A stretch of DNA of 11,364 nt from Rhodanobacter sp. UBA5168 (GCA_002413455.1 DHXA01000204.1:4108-15471), one strand, 5' to 3'; positions 1-7,679 are shown, counted from the first letter of the stretch. Notes: generated by a model not told the origin, from the letters alone. Translations and numbers: made by a program.

Positions 1-1470
1 GCCTGGACGCCGCGCGGCATACTGGTCAATTCCGGTGAGTACGACGGCATGGATTTCAGCCAGGCGCTGGATGCGCTGGCTTCGCGCTTCGAGCGCGACG
101 GCAGCGGTTCGCGCAGGGTCAACTGGCGCCTGCGCGACTGGGGTGTCAGCCGCCAGCGCTATTGGGGTTGCCCGATCCCGGTGATCTACTGCCCGAAGTG
201 CGAAGCGGTGCCGGTGCCGGAGGACCAGCTGCCGGTGATCCTGCCCGAGGACGTGGCCTTCAGCGGCGTGCAGTCGCCGATCAAGGCCGATCCCGAATGG
301 CGCAAGACCACCTGCCCGCAGTGCGGCGGCCCGGCCGAGCGCGAGACCGACACCTTCGATACTTTCATGGAGTCGAGCTGGTACTACGCGCGTTACACCA
401 GCCCCGGTGCGAACGCGCAGATCGACGCGCGTGCAAACTACTGGCTGCCAGTCGACCAGTACATCGGCGGCATCGAACACGCCATCATGCATCTGCTGTA
501 CTTCCGCTTCTATCACAAGCTGTTGCGTGACGCGGGCATGGTGCATTCGGACGAACCGGCGCAAAACCTGCTGTGTCAGGGCATGGTGATCGCCGAAACG
601 TTCTACCGCGACAACGCCGATGGTTCGAAGGACTGGATCAATCCGTCCGAGGTCGAGATCCAGCGCGACGAGAAGGCGCGGGTGATCGGCGCGTTGCTGA
701 AAGCGGACGGCAAGCCGGTGCAGATCGGCGGCACCGAGAAGATGTCCAAGTCGAAGAACAACGGCATCGATCCGCAGACCATGGTGGACAAGTACGGTGC
801 CGACACCGTGCGGTTGTTCTCGATGTTCGCCGCGCCGCCGGAACAGTCTCTGGAGTGGAACGAGGCCGGTGTCGAGGGCATGGCGCGTTTCCTGAAGCGC
901 CTGTGGCGCGAAGTGACCACGCATGCGGCGAATCCGGATCATCCGGTGGTCGATCCGGCGGTGCTCGACGCCGGCCAGAAAGCCTTGCGCCGCCAGCTGC
1001 ACGAAACGATCCAGAAGGTCAGCGATGATTTCGGCCGGCGCCATGCCTTCAATACCGCCATTGCCGCGCTGATGGAGTTTCTCAACGCGCTGGGCAAGTT
1101 TTCCGACCAGGGCGAACAGGGCCGCGCCGTGCGTCACGAGGCACTGGAGGCGATGGTGCTGCTGCTCAACCCGGTGGTGCCGCACATCAGCCACGCGTTG
1201 TGGCAGGTGCTTGGCCACCCGCAGAGCGTGCTGGAAGATCAGCCGTGGCCGCAGGCCGATCCCGCTGCGCTGGTGCGCGACACGCTGAAGCTGGCGGTGC
1301 AGATCAATGGCAAGTTGCGCGCTACCATCGAGCTGGCCGCCAACGCCTCGAAGGAAGAGGCCGAGGCCATGGCTCGCGCGCAGCCGCAGGTGGTGCATTT
1401 CCTGGAGGGCCTGGCCGTGCGCAAGGTCATCGTGGTTCCCGGCAAGATCGTCAACATCGTCGCAGGATGA
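1..1470 (+). CDS. leuS: Leucyl-tRNA synthetase, C-terminal part (5' end outside window)
   Basis: This class Ia synthetase charges tRNA-Leu with leucine in the cytoplasm. The reading frame is open from base 1, so the gene starts upstream; 489 codons are present against about 860-880 for the family. The HIGH motif and most of the CP1 editing domain are therefore missing. Visible here are the second half of the catalytic core ([31 protein letters not shown]), the KMSKS loop (bases 739-753, fragment residues 247-251), the helical anticodon-binding domain (about fragment residues 275-410) and the small C-terminal domain (about 420-489). Two Cys pairs, CPKC at 190-201 and CPQC at 313-324, look like a zinc-binding insert found in some bacterial LeuRS and absent from the E. 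coli enzyme. The stop codon lies 5 bases before the preferred lptE start. The identification is near certain. Confidence 0.97.
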   Translation, partial: AWTPRGILVNSGEYDGMDFSQALDALASRFERDGSGSRRVNWRLRDWGVSRQRYWGCPIPVIYCPKCEAVPVPEDQLPVILPEDVAFSGVQSPIKADPEWRKTTCPQCGGPAERETDTFDTFMESSWYYARYTSPGANAQIDARANYWLPVDQYIGGIEHAIMHLLYFRFYHKLLRDAGMVHSDEPAQNLLCQGMVIAETFYRDNADGSKDWINPSEVEIQRDEKARVIGALLKADGKPVQIGGTEKMSKSKNNGIDPQTMVDKYGADTVRLFSMFAAPPEQSLEWNEAGVEGMARFLKRLWREVTTHAANPDHPVVDPAVLDAGQKALRRQLHETIQKVSDDFGRRHAFNTAIAALMEFLNALGKFSDQGEQGRAVRHEALEAMVLLLNPVVPHISHALWQVLGHPQSVLEDQPWPQADPAALVRDTLKLAVQINGKLRATIELAANASKEEAEAMARAQPQVVHFLEGLAVRKVIVVPGKIVNIVAG

Positions 1471-1475
1471 AATCC

Positions 1476-2024
1476 ATGAGCTTCATGAAAGCGGGCCGCC
1501 TGTTTCAAGTCTCACTGCTGCTGGTCACGGCGCTCGCGCTGGGCGCCTGCGGTTTCCACTTGCGCACGAACGCCGTGCTGCCGCCGCAGATGCAACGGGT
1601 GCACCTCACCGTCAACGGTGGTGGCGATCTGGAGCGACGGCTGACGCGCGCGCTGGAAACTTCCGGCGTCACCGTCGAGGATGAAAGCGGCACCGGCATC
1701 GCCGAGCTGCACATACCCGTGGCAGCCTTCGGCACCGATACGCTGAGCGCCGGCGGTTATGTGCGCATCACCGAGTACGCGGTGCGTTACCACGTGCAGT
1801 TCGACGTGGCCGATGAGGCCGGCAACACGCTGGTGCCGCATCAGCGCATCGACATGTCGCGCGAATACAGCTACGACGCCAGCAATACGGTCGGCAATGC
1901 GTCGCAGGTGGAGGAGATCCAGCGCAGCCTCAACGACGACATGGTGCAGGCGATCCTGTTCCGCCTGCAGGCTGCCAGCAAACATGAGCTGGCCGCACCG
2001 GCGGCGGCTTCCAGCACGCACTGA
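1476..2024 (+). CDS. lptE: LPS-assembly lipoprotein LptE
   Basis: LptE is the outer-membrane lipoprotein that plugs and assembles the LptD barrel, the last step of lipopolysaccharide export. The ORF begins with a short basic stretch, then a hydrophobic segment (FQVSLLLVTALALG) and a lipobox ending in Cys (LGAC, then GFHLR), the usual opening of LptE/RlpB. The mature part has about 158 residues, normal for the family. Three in-frame ATGs are possible: 1467 (overlapping the leuS stop as ATGA), 1476 and 1485. I prefer 1476 because AGGA at 1464-1467 sits 8 bases before it; with this start the lipidated Cys is residue 25 of 182. The stop overlaps the holA start. The place between leuS and holA is the conserved proteobacterial order and supports the call. 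Confidence 0.9.
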   Translation: MSFMKAGRLFQVSLLLVTALALGACGFHLRTNAVLPPQMQRVHLTVNGGGDLERRLTRALETSGVTVEDESGTGIAELHIPVAAFGTDTLSAGGYVRITEYAVRYHVQFDVADEAGNTLVPHQRIDMSREYSYDASNTVGNASQVEEIQRSLNDDMVQAILFRLQAASKHELAAPAAASSTH

Positions 2025-3034
2025 TGCCGCTCAGTTCCGGCCAATGGCAGAAGGCACTGGCGGCTGACAGCCTGCAGCCCGCGTATCTGCTTGCGGGCGA
2101 GCAACTGCTGGTACTGGAGGCCGCCGACGCACTGCGCGCACAGGCGCGCAAGCTGGGTTACAGCGAACGTGAGGTGCTCGATGTCGGCCAGCATTTCGAC
2201 TGGAACGACCTGGCCCGGTCCGCTGCCGGCATGTCGCTTTTCGCCACCCGCCGGCTGATCGACCTGCGCCTGCCCACCGGCCGGCCTGGCATCGAGGGCG
2301 CCAAGGCGATCAACGCGTTCTGCGCAGATCCGCCGCCAGACGTCACCTTGCTGATCACCGCGATGGAGTGGAGCAACAAGCACGATGGCGCGTGGAGCAA
2401 GAAGCTCGACGCCAGCGGCTCGATGGTGGTGTTCAATGCGCCGCGACCGGACCAGTGGGGCGCATGGATCACCGCACGGCTGGCTTCGCGCGGCCTGTCC
2501 GCCACACCGGATGCCGTGGCCTTGCTGGCCGACCGGGTCGAAGGCAACCTGCTCGCCGCCGCGCAGGAAATCGACAAGCTCGTGGTGCTGCACGGGGCGG
2601 GTCGCATCGACGCCACCGAGATGGAAAACCTGGTCGCCGACAGCGCCCGCTACGACGTGTTCAAGCTCACCGATGCCGCGTTCGTCGGCGATGGCGCGCG
2701 TGCGCTGCGTATTCTCGCCGGGCTGCGTTCCGAGGGTGACGAGCTGCTGGCGCTGATGGGCTGGCTGGTCAATCAACTGCAGCTGGCATTGCGGCTGGCC
2801 AATGCCCACGACCTGTCCGCCCAGATCCGCAGCGAGCACCTGTGGCAGGCACGCGAACAGCTGTTCCGCCAGGCATTGCGTCGCGCGCCCCGCGAGCACT
2901 GGCTGCAGTGCCTCGCCCGCGCCTCGCGTATCGATCGCATGGTGAAAGGCCGCGAGACCGGCAACCCCTGGCAGGAGGCCGAGCGGCTGATCGCGGCGAT
3001 CGCCGAACCGCGCGTGGCCAAGGCGCTGGCGTGA
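2024..3034 (+). CDS. holA: DNA polymerase III subunit delta
   Basis: HolA is the delta subunit of the clamp-loader complex; it opens the beta sliding clamp during replication. The 336-residue product has family length. It opens with the typical AYLLAGEQLLVLEAADALR segment and continues with RLIDLRLPTG, LLITAMEWSNK, the EGNLLAAAQEIDKL helix of the middle domain and DVFKLTDAAF ahead of the helical collar domain. As in other delta subunits there is no functional P-loop. The ATG at 2024 shares its A with the lptE TGA (TGATG), and the 3' end overlaps nadD (GTGA), so it is probably translated by coupling within the leuS-lptE-holA-nadD transcript. I am confident from sequence flavour and from position. 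Confidence 0.95.
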   Translation: MPLSSGQWQKALAADSLQPAYLLAGEQLLVLEAADALRAQARKLGYSEREVLDVGQHFDWNDLARSAAGMSLFATRRLIDLRLPTGRPGIEGAKAINAFCADPPPDVTLLITAMEWSNKHDGAWSKKLDASGSMVVFNAPRPDQWGAWITARLASRGLSATPDAVALLADRVEGNLLAAAQEIDKLVVLHGAGRIDATEMENLVADSARYDVFKLTDAAFVGDGARALRILAGLRSEGDELLALMGWLVNQLQLALRLANAHDLSAQIRSEHLWQAREQLFRQALRRAPREHWLQCLARASRIDRMVKGRETGNPWQEAERLIAAIAEPRVAKALA

Positions 3035-3663
3035 AACCGCTCGCCATCTTCGGCGGCACTTTCGATCCGGTGCATCTGGGCCATCTCAGCGTGGCGTGGG
3101 AAGCGTCCGAACTGCTAGACGCCGAAGTGCGCCTGATGCCCGCCGGCGTGCCGCCGCATCGCGTGCCGCCGCTCGCCTCGGCCCCACAGCGCGTGGCGAT
3201 ATTGCGAGCCGCATTGCAGGGCCAGTCGCGCTTGACCATGGATACGCGGGAGCTGGCGCGCGGCGGTCCGTCGTACACCATCGATACGCTGATCGAATTG
3301 CGCGCGGAGCAGGGTGAACGTCCACTCGTGCTGCTGATCGGCGCCGATGCGTTCGCCGGCTTGCCCAGCTGGCATCGCTGGCGTGAGCTGTTCGACGTGG
3401 CGCATATCGGCGTGCTGAGCCGGCCCGGCGTGGATTCTGCACTGCCGGCCGAGCTGTTGGCGAAGGTGAGTGATCGTCGGGTGGACGATAAGGTCGCGTT
3501 GCGTGGCGTGCCTGCCGGCAAGGTGATCGAGCTGGCAGTTACCCCGCTGGAAATTTCGGCTACCCGCATCCGCGAGCTGCTCGCTGCGGGGCGCGACCCG
3601 CGCTATCTGTTGCCTTCAGGATTGTTCGACGATACGGAACTGCTGGCTCCGTATCGTCGTTGA
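3031..3663 (+). CDS. nadD: Nicotinate-nucleotide adenylyltransferase
   Basis: NadD transfers AMP from ATP to nicotinate mononucleotide, giving deamido-NAD, the penultimate step of NAD synthesis. The 210-residue protein has the nucleotidyltransferase signature GGTFDPVHLGH at residues 8-18, the GADAF...W segment from residue 105, and the C-terminal ISATRIR motif (175-181) that binds the ATP phosphates. The GTG start at 3031 overlaps the holA stop (GTGA) and places the GGTFDP motif seven residues from the N-terminus as in homologues; longer in-frame extensions into holA have no such support. It ends 11 bases from the convergent msrB stop. In many relatives the next gene is rsfS, which here lies 6.6 kb away. 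Confidence 0.95.
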   Translation: MKPLAIFGGTFDPVHLGHLSVAWEASELLDAEVRLMPAGVPPHRVPPLASAPQRVAILRAALQGQSRLTMDTRELARGGPSYTIDTLIELRAEQGERPLVLLIGADAFAGLPSWHRWRELFDVAHIGVLSRPGVDSALPAELLAKVSDRRVDDKVALRGVPAGKVIELAVTPLEISATRIRELLAAGRDPRYLLPSGLFDDTELLAPYRR

Positions 3664-3667
3664 CCAT

Positions 3668-3684
3668 CGCGCGTTCAGCGCGCG
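3668..3684. terminator. Short GC hairpin between convergent nadD and msrB
   Basis: CGCGCG and CGCGCG flank a 5-base loop (TTCAG) that contains the msrB stop codon. The symmetric 6-bp stem lies exactly between two convergent genes, so it could serve both strands. There is no T tract on either side, so intrinsic termination is only a possibility. Confidence 0.25.
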
Positions 3685-4148
3685 GAATCTACCACGCCTT
3701 CCGGCGAGCCTCGCCCCAGCACATCGGGCAGCGCATCACCATTTTCGGTGAAGCCCAGCGACACCGAATTGAGGCAGTGACGGTTGCCTGTCGGCGGCGG
3801 GCCGTCGGGAAAGATGTGGCCGAGATGGCTGCCGCAGCGTGCGCAGACTTCCTCGACGCGGATCATGCCGTAGCTGGTATCGCGAATGGCCCGGATGTGC
3901 GCTTCGTCGTACGGCTGGAAGAAGCTGGGCCAGCCGGTGCCGGAGTCGAACTTCGCGCCGGAGCGGAACAGCGGCAGCCCGCAGAAGCGGCAGGTGTAGA
4001 CGCCGTCCTTGTGGTTGTCCAGGAACACGCCGCAGAACGCCGCCTCGGTGCCGTGCTCCAGCAGCACGCGTTTCTCGTCGCGGTCGAGGCCGGCGGTGAT
4101 GGCACGACGCTGTTCGTCGCTGGGTGGGCTCAGATCGAAGATGGTCAT
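3675..4148 (-). CDS. msrB: Peptide-methionine (R)-S-oxide reductase MsrB
   Basis: MsrB reduces the R epimer of methionine sulfoxide in proteins, using thioredoxin. The 157-residue product has the complete family pattern: TEAAFCG, two zinc-binding Cys pairs (C53/C56 in CRFC and C102/C105 in CARC), the GTGWPSF substrate-site motif at about 70-76, and the catalytic C125 in GNRHCLNSVSL. No signal peptide is visible, so it should be cytoplasmic. The ATG at 4148 has a good ribosome site (CAGGAG, complement of 4155-4160). The longer in-frame extension to 4238 runs into the helicase gene and looks non-coding. It is convergent with nadD and lies 64 bases downstream of the helicase stop, possibly on the same transcript. 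Confidence 0.96.
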   Translation of the reverse strand: MTIFDLSPPSDEQRRAITAGLDRDEKRVLLEHGTEAAFCGVFLDNHKDGVYTCRFCGLPLFRSGAKFDSGTGWPSFFQPYDEAHIRAIRDTSYGMIRVEEVCARCGSHLGHIFPDGPPPTGNRHCLNSVSLGFTENGDALPDVLGRGSPEGVVDSAR

Positions 4149-4171
4149 GGTGAACTCCTGTGCTGCCAATA

Positions 4172-4184
4172 GCGACGTTGTCGC
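4172..4184. repeat. Inverted repeat upstream of msrB
   Basis: GCGAC and GTCGC are perfect inverted arms with a 3-base spacer, about 24 bases before the msrB start. This may be a small operator or a leader hairpin. I could not find a convincing promoter next to it. Confidence 0.25.
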
Positions 4185-4199
4185 CGTGCTTTCGATATT

Positions 4200-4224
4200 G
4201 GGTTGGTTCCGGTTACCCCAACCC
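4200..4224 (-). terminator. Hairpin at the end of the helicase gene
   Basis: GGGTTGG (4200-4206) pairs perfectly with CCAACCC (4218-4224) around an 11-base loop that contains the helicase TAA stop. On the minus strand the stem is followed by AATATCG, not a T run, so it is at best a weak terminator or an mRNA 3'-end structure between the helicase and msrB. Confidence 0.3.
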
Positions 4225-6099
4225 GCGCCCGGAGGCATCGTCCAACTGTCCCTGCACCTCGTTGATCGAATCGCGGATGCGCTTGCTGAAGACCGAGTCG
4301 TCGTGGTGGATCAGCAGCAGATGTTCGGTGGCGCGGGTCATCGCGACGTAGAGCAGGCGTGCCTCGTCGGCTTCGGTCTGGCCGGGCTTGGGCAGCGAGC
4401 CGAGGCCGGGGATGATCACGAACGGAAACTCCAGGCCCTTGCTGGAATGCATGGTGACCAGCTTGACGCTGTCCTCGACCACGAACAGGGTGTGCTTGCC
4501 GGTGCTGTCGGCAAGCCGGCTGGGGATGCCGAGGCGCTGCAGCGCCTCGCGCAGCTTCTCGCCTTCCCACTGGTTGCGGAACAGTACCGCCATGTCGGAA
4601 TACGGACGACCGTTTGCATGCTCGTCGCGCAGCCGTGCGATCAGCACATCGAGCTGGGCGCCGGCGGTGTCGGTGCGGATGAGTTCGGGCAGGGCACCGC
4701 GGCGGCCGGCACTTTCCGGCGCGATCAACGGCACACCGTCGTCATCGTCGCCGCGCGAGTCGAGCAATTCGTTGGCGAACACGCGCGCCACCGAGAGGAT
4801 TTCCAGCGTGTTGCGGTAGTTGAGCTTGAGGATGGTGGTGCGGCCCTGCGCCTGCACGCCGAGGCTCTTCCAGCTGATCTTGCGGCGGTCGGCGTTGCCG
4901 TAGATGTTCTGCGCGTCGTCGTACAGCACCAGCAGCGAGTTGGTGGCCGGGTCGATCATCTGCACGATCAGCTTGTACCAGTCCGGCTCGAAGTCGTGGC
5001 CTTCGTCGATGAGCACCGCGCCATACTGGAAGCGCGGGATCTGGCCGCGATCGACGCCGGCGATCACCGCCGGCGGCAACGCCTCGAAGAACGCCTTGCC
5101 GTTGCCCGGCGGCAACGGTTCGTTATAGGCCACCAGCATCTTGCGGCACCATTTGTGGAAGTTGTAGACCTGCACTTTCTCGCCGAGGCCGCGCTCGCCG
5201 ATCAGCTGTTCGAGCCGTGCGGCGAGCGTCTTGTTGTAGCAGAGCACCAGGATGGGCTTGCCCAGTTCGCGCGCCAGCTGCATCGCGCGGAAGCCGAGGA
5301 TCATCGTCTTGCCGGAGCCGGCGACGCCGTGGATGACCCGGTGCTCGGCGCCGATCGAACGCGCCAGCTGTTCCTGCTGCGAGTCCATCACCTTGACCAG
5401 GTCGGGAATCTCCAGCGGACGCACCGCCGCGTCGGTGGGACCGAACAGGCCGAACTGGCCGCTGCCGGGCTCGACCCGCAACTCGGGGAACAGGTGCCAG
5501 CGCACGCGGTCGATCTGCGGCAGCGTCAGCGTTACCGGGAAGACCTGCGGGAACATCGCCCATAAGCGCTCCTGGAACGCTTCAGCGTCGACCGTCTCGT
5601 ACAGTTCGTCGCGGCAGATCACCAGATGCTCGGGCAGCACCTCGCCCAGCGCACCTTCGTCGAACTGTTTGCGGGTGATGTTGGCCAGCACCACGCCCCA
5701 CGCCCACGGCATGATCAATTTGCCGGCATAACGCGAACCTTCTGGATGGCGCAGCGCCAAATCGCGCTCCAGCACCACGCCGATCTCCAGCGCATAGGCG
5801 CGGGCCTGCAGCAGCGGATTGTTCTCCTTGACCAGGCCGCGCTCGGTGACCAGGGTGAACTGGGTGCTGTCGGCATGGCGGATGGTGTCGGCCTTCCAGT
5901 CCTTCACTTCCAGCACCAGCAGGCCGCGGCGCGGGTGGAACACCACGAAATCCGGATGGCGCTGCTTCAGCCCGACGGGCACGTCGTACCACAGCAGGTA
6001 ATCGTCCTCGAGCTTCTGCTCCAGCCGCTCGGAAACGCGTTTCTCGCCGCCGGTCATGCGCGGCAGGCAGCTGTTGCGGGTCGGAATGAGTGTTGCCAC
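4213..6099 (-). CDS. NERD-domain nuclease / UvrD-type (SF1) helicase fusion
   Basis: The 628-residue protein joins two enzymes. The N-terminus (about 18-130) is a NERD domain of the PD-(D/E)xK nuclease fold, with E19 in GEK, D50 in HPDFVVF, and E64/K66 in LVLEVKDWK, so the catalytic set looks intact. From about 237 it is a superfamily 1 helicase: Q-motif region SQQEQL, Walker A GVAGSGKT (258-265), Walker B LIDEGHDF (363-370), motif III LYDDAQNIYG (392-401), motif IV LNYRNT, motif V VTMHSSKGLEF (548-558) and motif VI YVAMTRA (584-590). It probably unwinds and cuts DNA in repair or against foreign DNA; the true role is unknown. The GTG start at 6097-6099 has an AGGGG ribosome site 7 bases upstream and a good promoter; ATG at 6057 is a less likely alternative. 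No partner gene of a known defence system is adjacent. Confidence 0.9.
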   Translation of the reverse strand: MATLIPTRNSCLPRMTGGEKRVSERLEQKLEDDYLLWYDVPVGLKQRHPDFVVFHPRRGLLVLEVKDWKADTIRHADSTQFTLVTERGLVKENNPLLQARAYALEIGVVLERDLALRHPEGSRYAGKLIMPWAWGVVLANITRKQFDEGALGEVLPEHLVICRDELYETVDAEAFQERLWAMFPQVFPVTLTLPQIDRVRWHLFPELRVEPGSGQFGLFGPTDAAVRPLEIPDLVKVMDSQQEQLARSIGAEHRVIHGVAGSGKTMILGFRAMQLARELGKPILVLCYNKTLAARLEQLIGERGLGEKVQVYNFHKWCRKMLVAYNEPLPPGNGKAFFEALPPAVIAGVDRGQIPRFQYGAVLIDEGHDFEPDWYKLIVQMIDPATNSLLVLYDDAQNIYGNADRRKISWKSLGVQAQGRTTILKLNYRNTLEILSVARVFANELLDSRGDDDDGVPLIAPESAGRRGALPELIRTDTAGAQLDVLIARLRDEHANGRPYSDMAVLFRNQWEGEKLREALQRLGIPSRLADSTGKHTLFVVEDSVKLVTMHSSKGLEFPFVIIPGLGSLPKPGQTEADEARLLYVAMTRATEHLLLIHHDDSVFSKRIRDSINEVQGQLDDASGRGLG

Positions 6100-6127
6100 A
6101 GGCGCCCCTGGCTGACGTGTCCGCTCG

Positions 6128-6155
6128 ACGTTAGCCGATAGGACGGGGCTGTCAA
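6128..6155 (-). promoter_or_regulatory. Sigma-70 promoter for the NERD-helicase gene
   Basis: On the minus strand a perfect -35 TTGACA (complement of 6150-6155) is followed after 16 bases by TAACGT (complement of 6128-6133), which matches 3 of 6 -10 positions. Initiation would fall near 6121, leaving a leader of about 20 bases with the AGGGG ribosome site before the GTG at 6099. This suggests the helicase can be expressed independently of the upstream DUF2236 gene. Confidence 0.55.
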
Positions 6156-6183
6156 TGCCAAGTGGAGTGCGGCGGTTCCCCGA

Positions 6184-6198
6184 CGTGCCGAAGGCACG
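6184..6198 (-). terminator. Hairpin after the DUF2236 gene
   Basis: Perfect 6-bp stem CGTGCC/GGCACG with a 3-base loop (TTC on the minus strand), starting 13 bases downstream of the DUF2236 stop codon. There is no following T tract. Its place between that stop and the helicase promoter makes it a plausible transcript end. Confidence 0.35.
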
Positions 6199-6211
6199 GC
6201 TTGAAACGGAT

Positions 6212-7156
6212 CTACGCCCAGTGCTGCAACTGCTCCGCTGGCACGTCCATGCGCCGGCAGGCGCGGCTGGCGATGCCGTCCTTCAGTGCGGCGCGAAAGA
6301 CCGGCGCGACCGTCCACAGTGCATGGGCCGCCAGTCTTGCCTGGCGCTGTTGCCGTGGTGTGCGGCCCAGCAGCTCCGTCGCCCAGTCGGGCAGCAAGGC
6401 GGCGCCGGCGTGCAGAAACAGATCGCGTGACAGTCCCGCCGCCGGCACCGGCAGGCGCACCTGCGACAGCAGTTCGAGCACGACGCGCGAGCGTTCGGTG
6501 AAGACCAGTTCGGGCCGGATACGCTGGAAGTAGTCGTGGACAGCCTGCGCCGAGGCGGGCACCGCGCGAGCACCGAGCGCTTCGGCGATCCGCCGCACCT
6601 CGCCGTAGTAACGATCGGCCGCGTCCACCGGAAGGGTCACGTGGCTGTAGCGGCGATAACCCTGCAGAAAGCTGTACGCCTCGGTGACATGCACCCAGGT
6701 CAGCAGCGCGGGATCGTTCGCGGCGTACGGACGTCCATCTTCAGCATGGCCGACGATGTGCGTGTGGATCTGCCGCACGTGTTCGATCAGCGCCTCGGTC
6801 TGCGCGCGTGGTGCATAGGTGGTGCCGCCGACGAAGGCGGTGGTACGGCGAAGCCGGCCAAGCAGATCGCCGCGGAAATTGGAATGATCCCAGACGCCGG
6901 CGAGCGCCAGCGGATGCAGCGACTGCAGAGTCAGCGCGGCCAGCCCTCCGGCCAGCATGCCGGGGAAATCCGAGTGCACGCGCCAGGTGGCGCTGTCCGG
7001 CCCGAACCAGCCCGGATCACCGTGCGGATGGTCGTAGTCGATGCTGCCGCTCTGGGCGCGCGGAAAGGCACTCAGCACCCAATGCCGGATTGCAGCGCGA
7101 ACCGGGCGGATCGGCGCGCCGGCAACCCGGGCAAGAAAACTCGATGGCGATGGCAT
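6212..7156 (-). CDS. DUF2236 / MpaB-type oxygenase family protein (putative haem protein)
   Basis: The 314-residue product resembles the DUF2236 family, which includes fungal MpaB and the rubber-cleaving latex-clearing protein Lcp, a b-type haem dioxygenase. Family-like features are the WRVHSDFPGMLAGG region (58-71), ALTLQSLHPLALAG (74-87), an RLRRTT helix (101-106) that corresponds to the conserved Arg/Thr segment of the family, IHTHIVG (130-136, candidate haem-side His residues), and DGRPYAANDPALLTWVH (140-156). No signal peptide or membrane segment is seen, so it is probably cytoplasmic. The substrate is unknown. The ATG at 7156 is the only start before an in-frame TAG upstream, and its ribosome site is weak. 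It lies 44 bases downstream of osmC on the same strand, possibly co-transcribed. Confidence 0.8.
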   Translation of the reverse strand: MPSPSSFLARVAGAPIRPVRAAIRHWVLSAFPRAQSGSIDYDHPHGDPGWFGPDSATWRVHSDFPGMLAGGLAALTLQSLHPLALAGVWDHSNFRGDLLGRLRRTTAFVGGTTYAPRAQTEALIEHVRQIHTHIVGHAEDGRPYAANDPALLTWVHVTEAYSFLQGYRRYSHVTLPVDAADRYYGEVRRIAEALGARAVPASAQAVHDYFQRIRPELVFTERSRVVLELLSQVRLPVPAAGLSRDLFLHAGAALLPDWATELLGRTPRQQRQARLAAHALWTVAPVFRAALKDGIASRACRRMDVPAEQLQHWA

Positions 7157-7169
7157 GGCGCCAGTCTAA

Positions 7170-7187
7170 CGGGCACGGCCATGCCCG
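7170..7187 (-). terminator. Hairpin between osmC and the DUF2236 gene
   Basis: CGGGCA (7170-7175) and TGCCCG (7182-7187) form a perfect 6-bp stem with a 6-base loop in the 44-base gap. No T run follows. It could lower read-through from osmC or simply be mRNA structure. Confidence 0.25.
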
Positions 7188-7200
7188 CGCCGGTCGAGGA

Positions 7201-7626
7201 TCAGGCTTCCAGTGCGGCGTCCAGCGTGATGGTGGCCTTGAGCACCTTCGAGACCGGGCAGCCGAGCTTGGTTTCCTGCGCGATCTTCTCGAACGTGGCC
7301 GCATCGGCACCGGGAACTTTTGCCTTGCAGTCCAGATGCACGGCCGTGATCGAGAACCCGTCGCCATCTTTCTCCAGCGTCACGGTCGCCTGGGTGTCGA
7401 TGCTGTCGGCGGTGAGTCCGGCATTGCCCAGCCCGAGCGAAAGCGCCATCGAGTAACAGCCCGCATGCGCCGCGGCGATCAGCTCCTCCGGGTTGGTGCC
7501 GGGGCCGTCTTCGAAACGGGACTTGAAGCCATAGGGCGCCTCGCGCAATACGCCGGTGTCGGTCGAGATCGTGCCCTGGCCGTCCTTGATGCCGCCGGAC
7601 CAATGGGCGGATGCGGATTTCTTCAT
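7201..7626 (-). CDS. osmC: OsmC family peroxiredoxin
   Basis: OsmC/Ohr proteins are thiol peroxidases that reduce organic hydroperoxides. The 141-residue product (E. coli OsmC has 143) carries the two redox cysteines, C57 in AAHAGCYSMALS and C123 in KLGCPVSK, together with the active-site Arg (R37 in KSRFED) and the Glu pair in NPEEL (47-48). The pattern HAGCYSM and the N-terminal SAHWSGGIKDGQGTI favour OsmC over Ohr. The start at 7626 has an AGGAG ribosome site; a 16-codon upstream extension to 7674 is unlikely because it would place that site inside the gene. It is divergent from the GNAT gene and is the first gene of the minus-strand group. Confidence 0.94.
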   Translation of the reverse strand: MKKSASAHWSGGIKDGQGTISTDTGVLREAPYGFKSRFEDGPGTNPEELIAAAHAGCYSMALSLGLGNAGLTADSIDTQATVTLEKDGDGFSITAVHLDCKAKVPGADAATFEKIAQETKLGCPVSKVLKATITLDAALEA

Positions 7627-7635
7627 GGGTTTCTC

Positions 7636-7647
7636 CTGTCGTGACAG
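7636..7647. promoter_or_regulatory. Inverted repeat overlapping the osmC ribosome site
   Basis: CTGTC-GT-GACAG on the plus strand is a perfect 5-bp inverted repeat with a 2-base spacer. One arm overlaps the AGGAG site of osmC. A protein bound here, or pairing in the leader, could block osmC expression. It is short, so chance is possible. Confidence 0.25.
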
Positions 7648-7679
7648 ATAGGGGTGAAGCAGGTAAGCGCACACTATGG

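Noticed and set aside
1871..2899. 342-codon minus-strand ORF
   Set aside because: It is antisense to lptE and holA, both certain.
4149..4238. 30-codon N-terminal extension of msrB
   Set aside because: It overlaps the helicase 3' end and includes the msrB ribosome site CAGGAG; homologues start near 4148.
4009..5565. 518-codon plus-strand ORF opposite the helicase
   Set aside because: It is the antisense shadow of the NERD-helicase gene in GC-rich DNA; the minus strand carries the recognisable helicase motifs and this frame shows no family features.
6536..7456. 306-codon plus-strand ORF
   Set aside because: It is antisense to the DUF2236 and osmC genes and crosses both; it has no recognisable domain.
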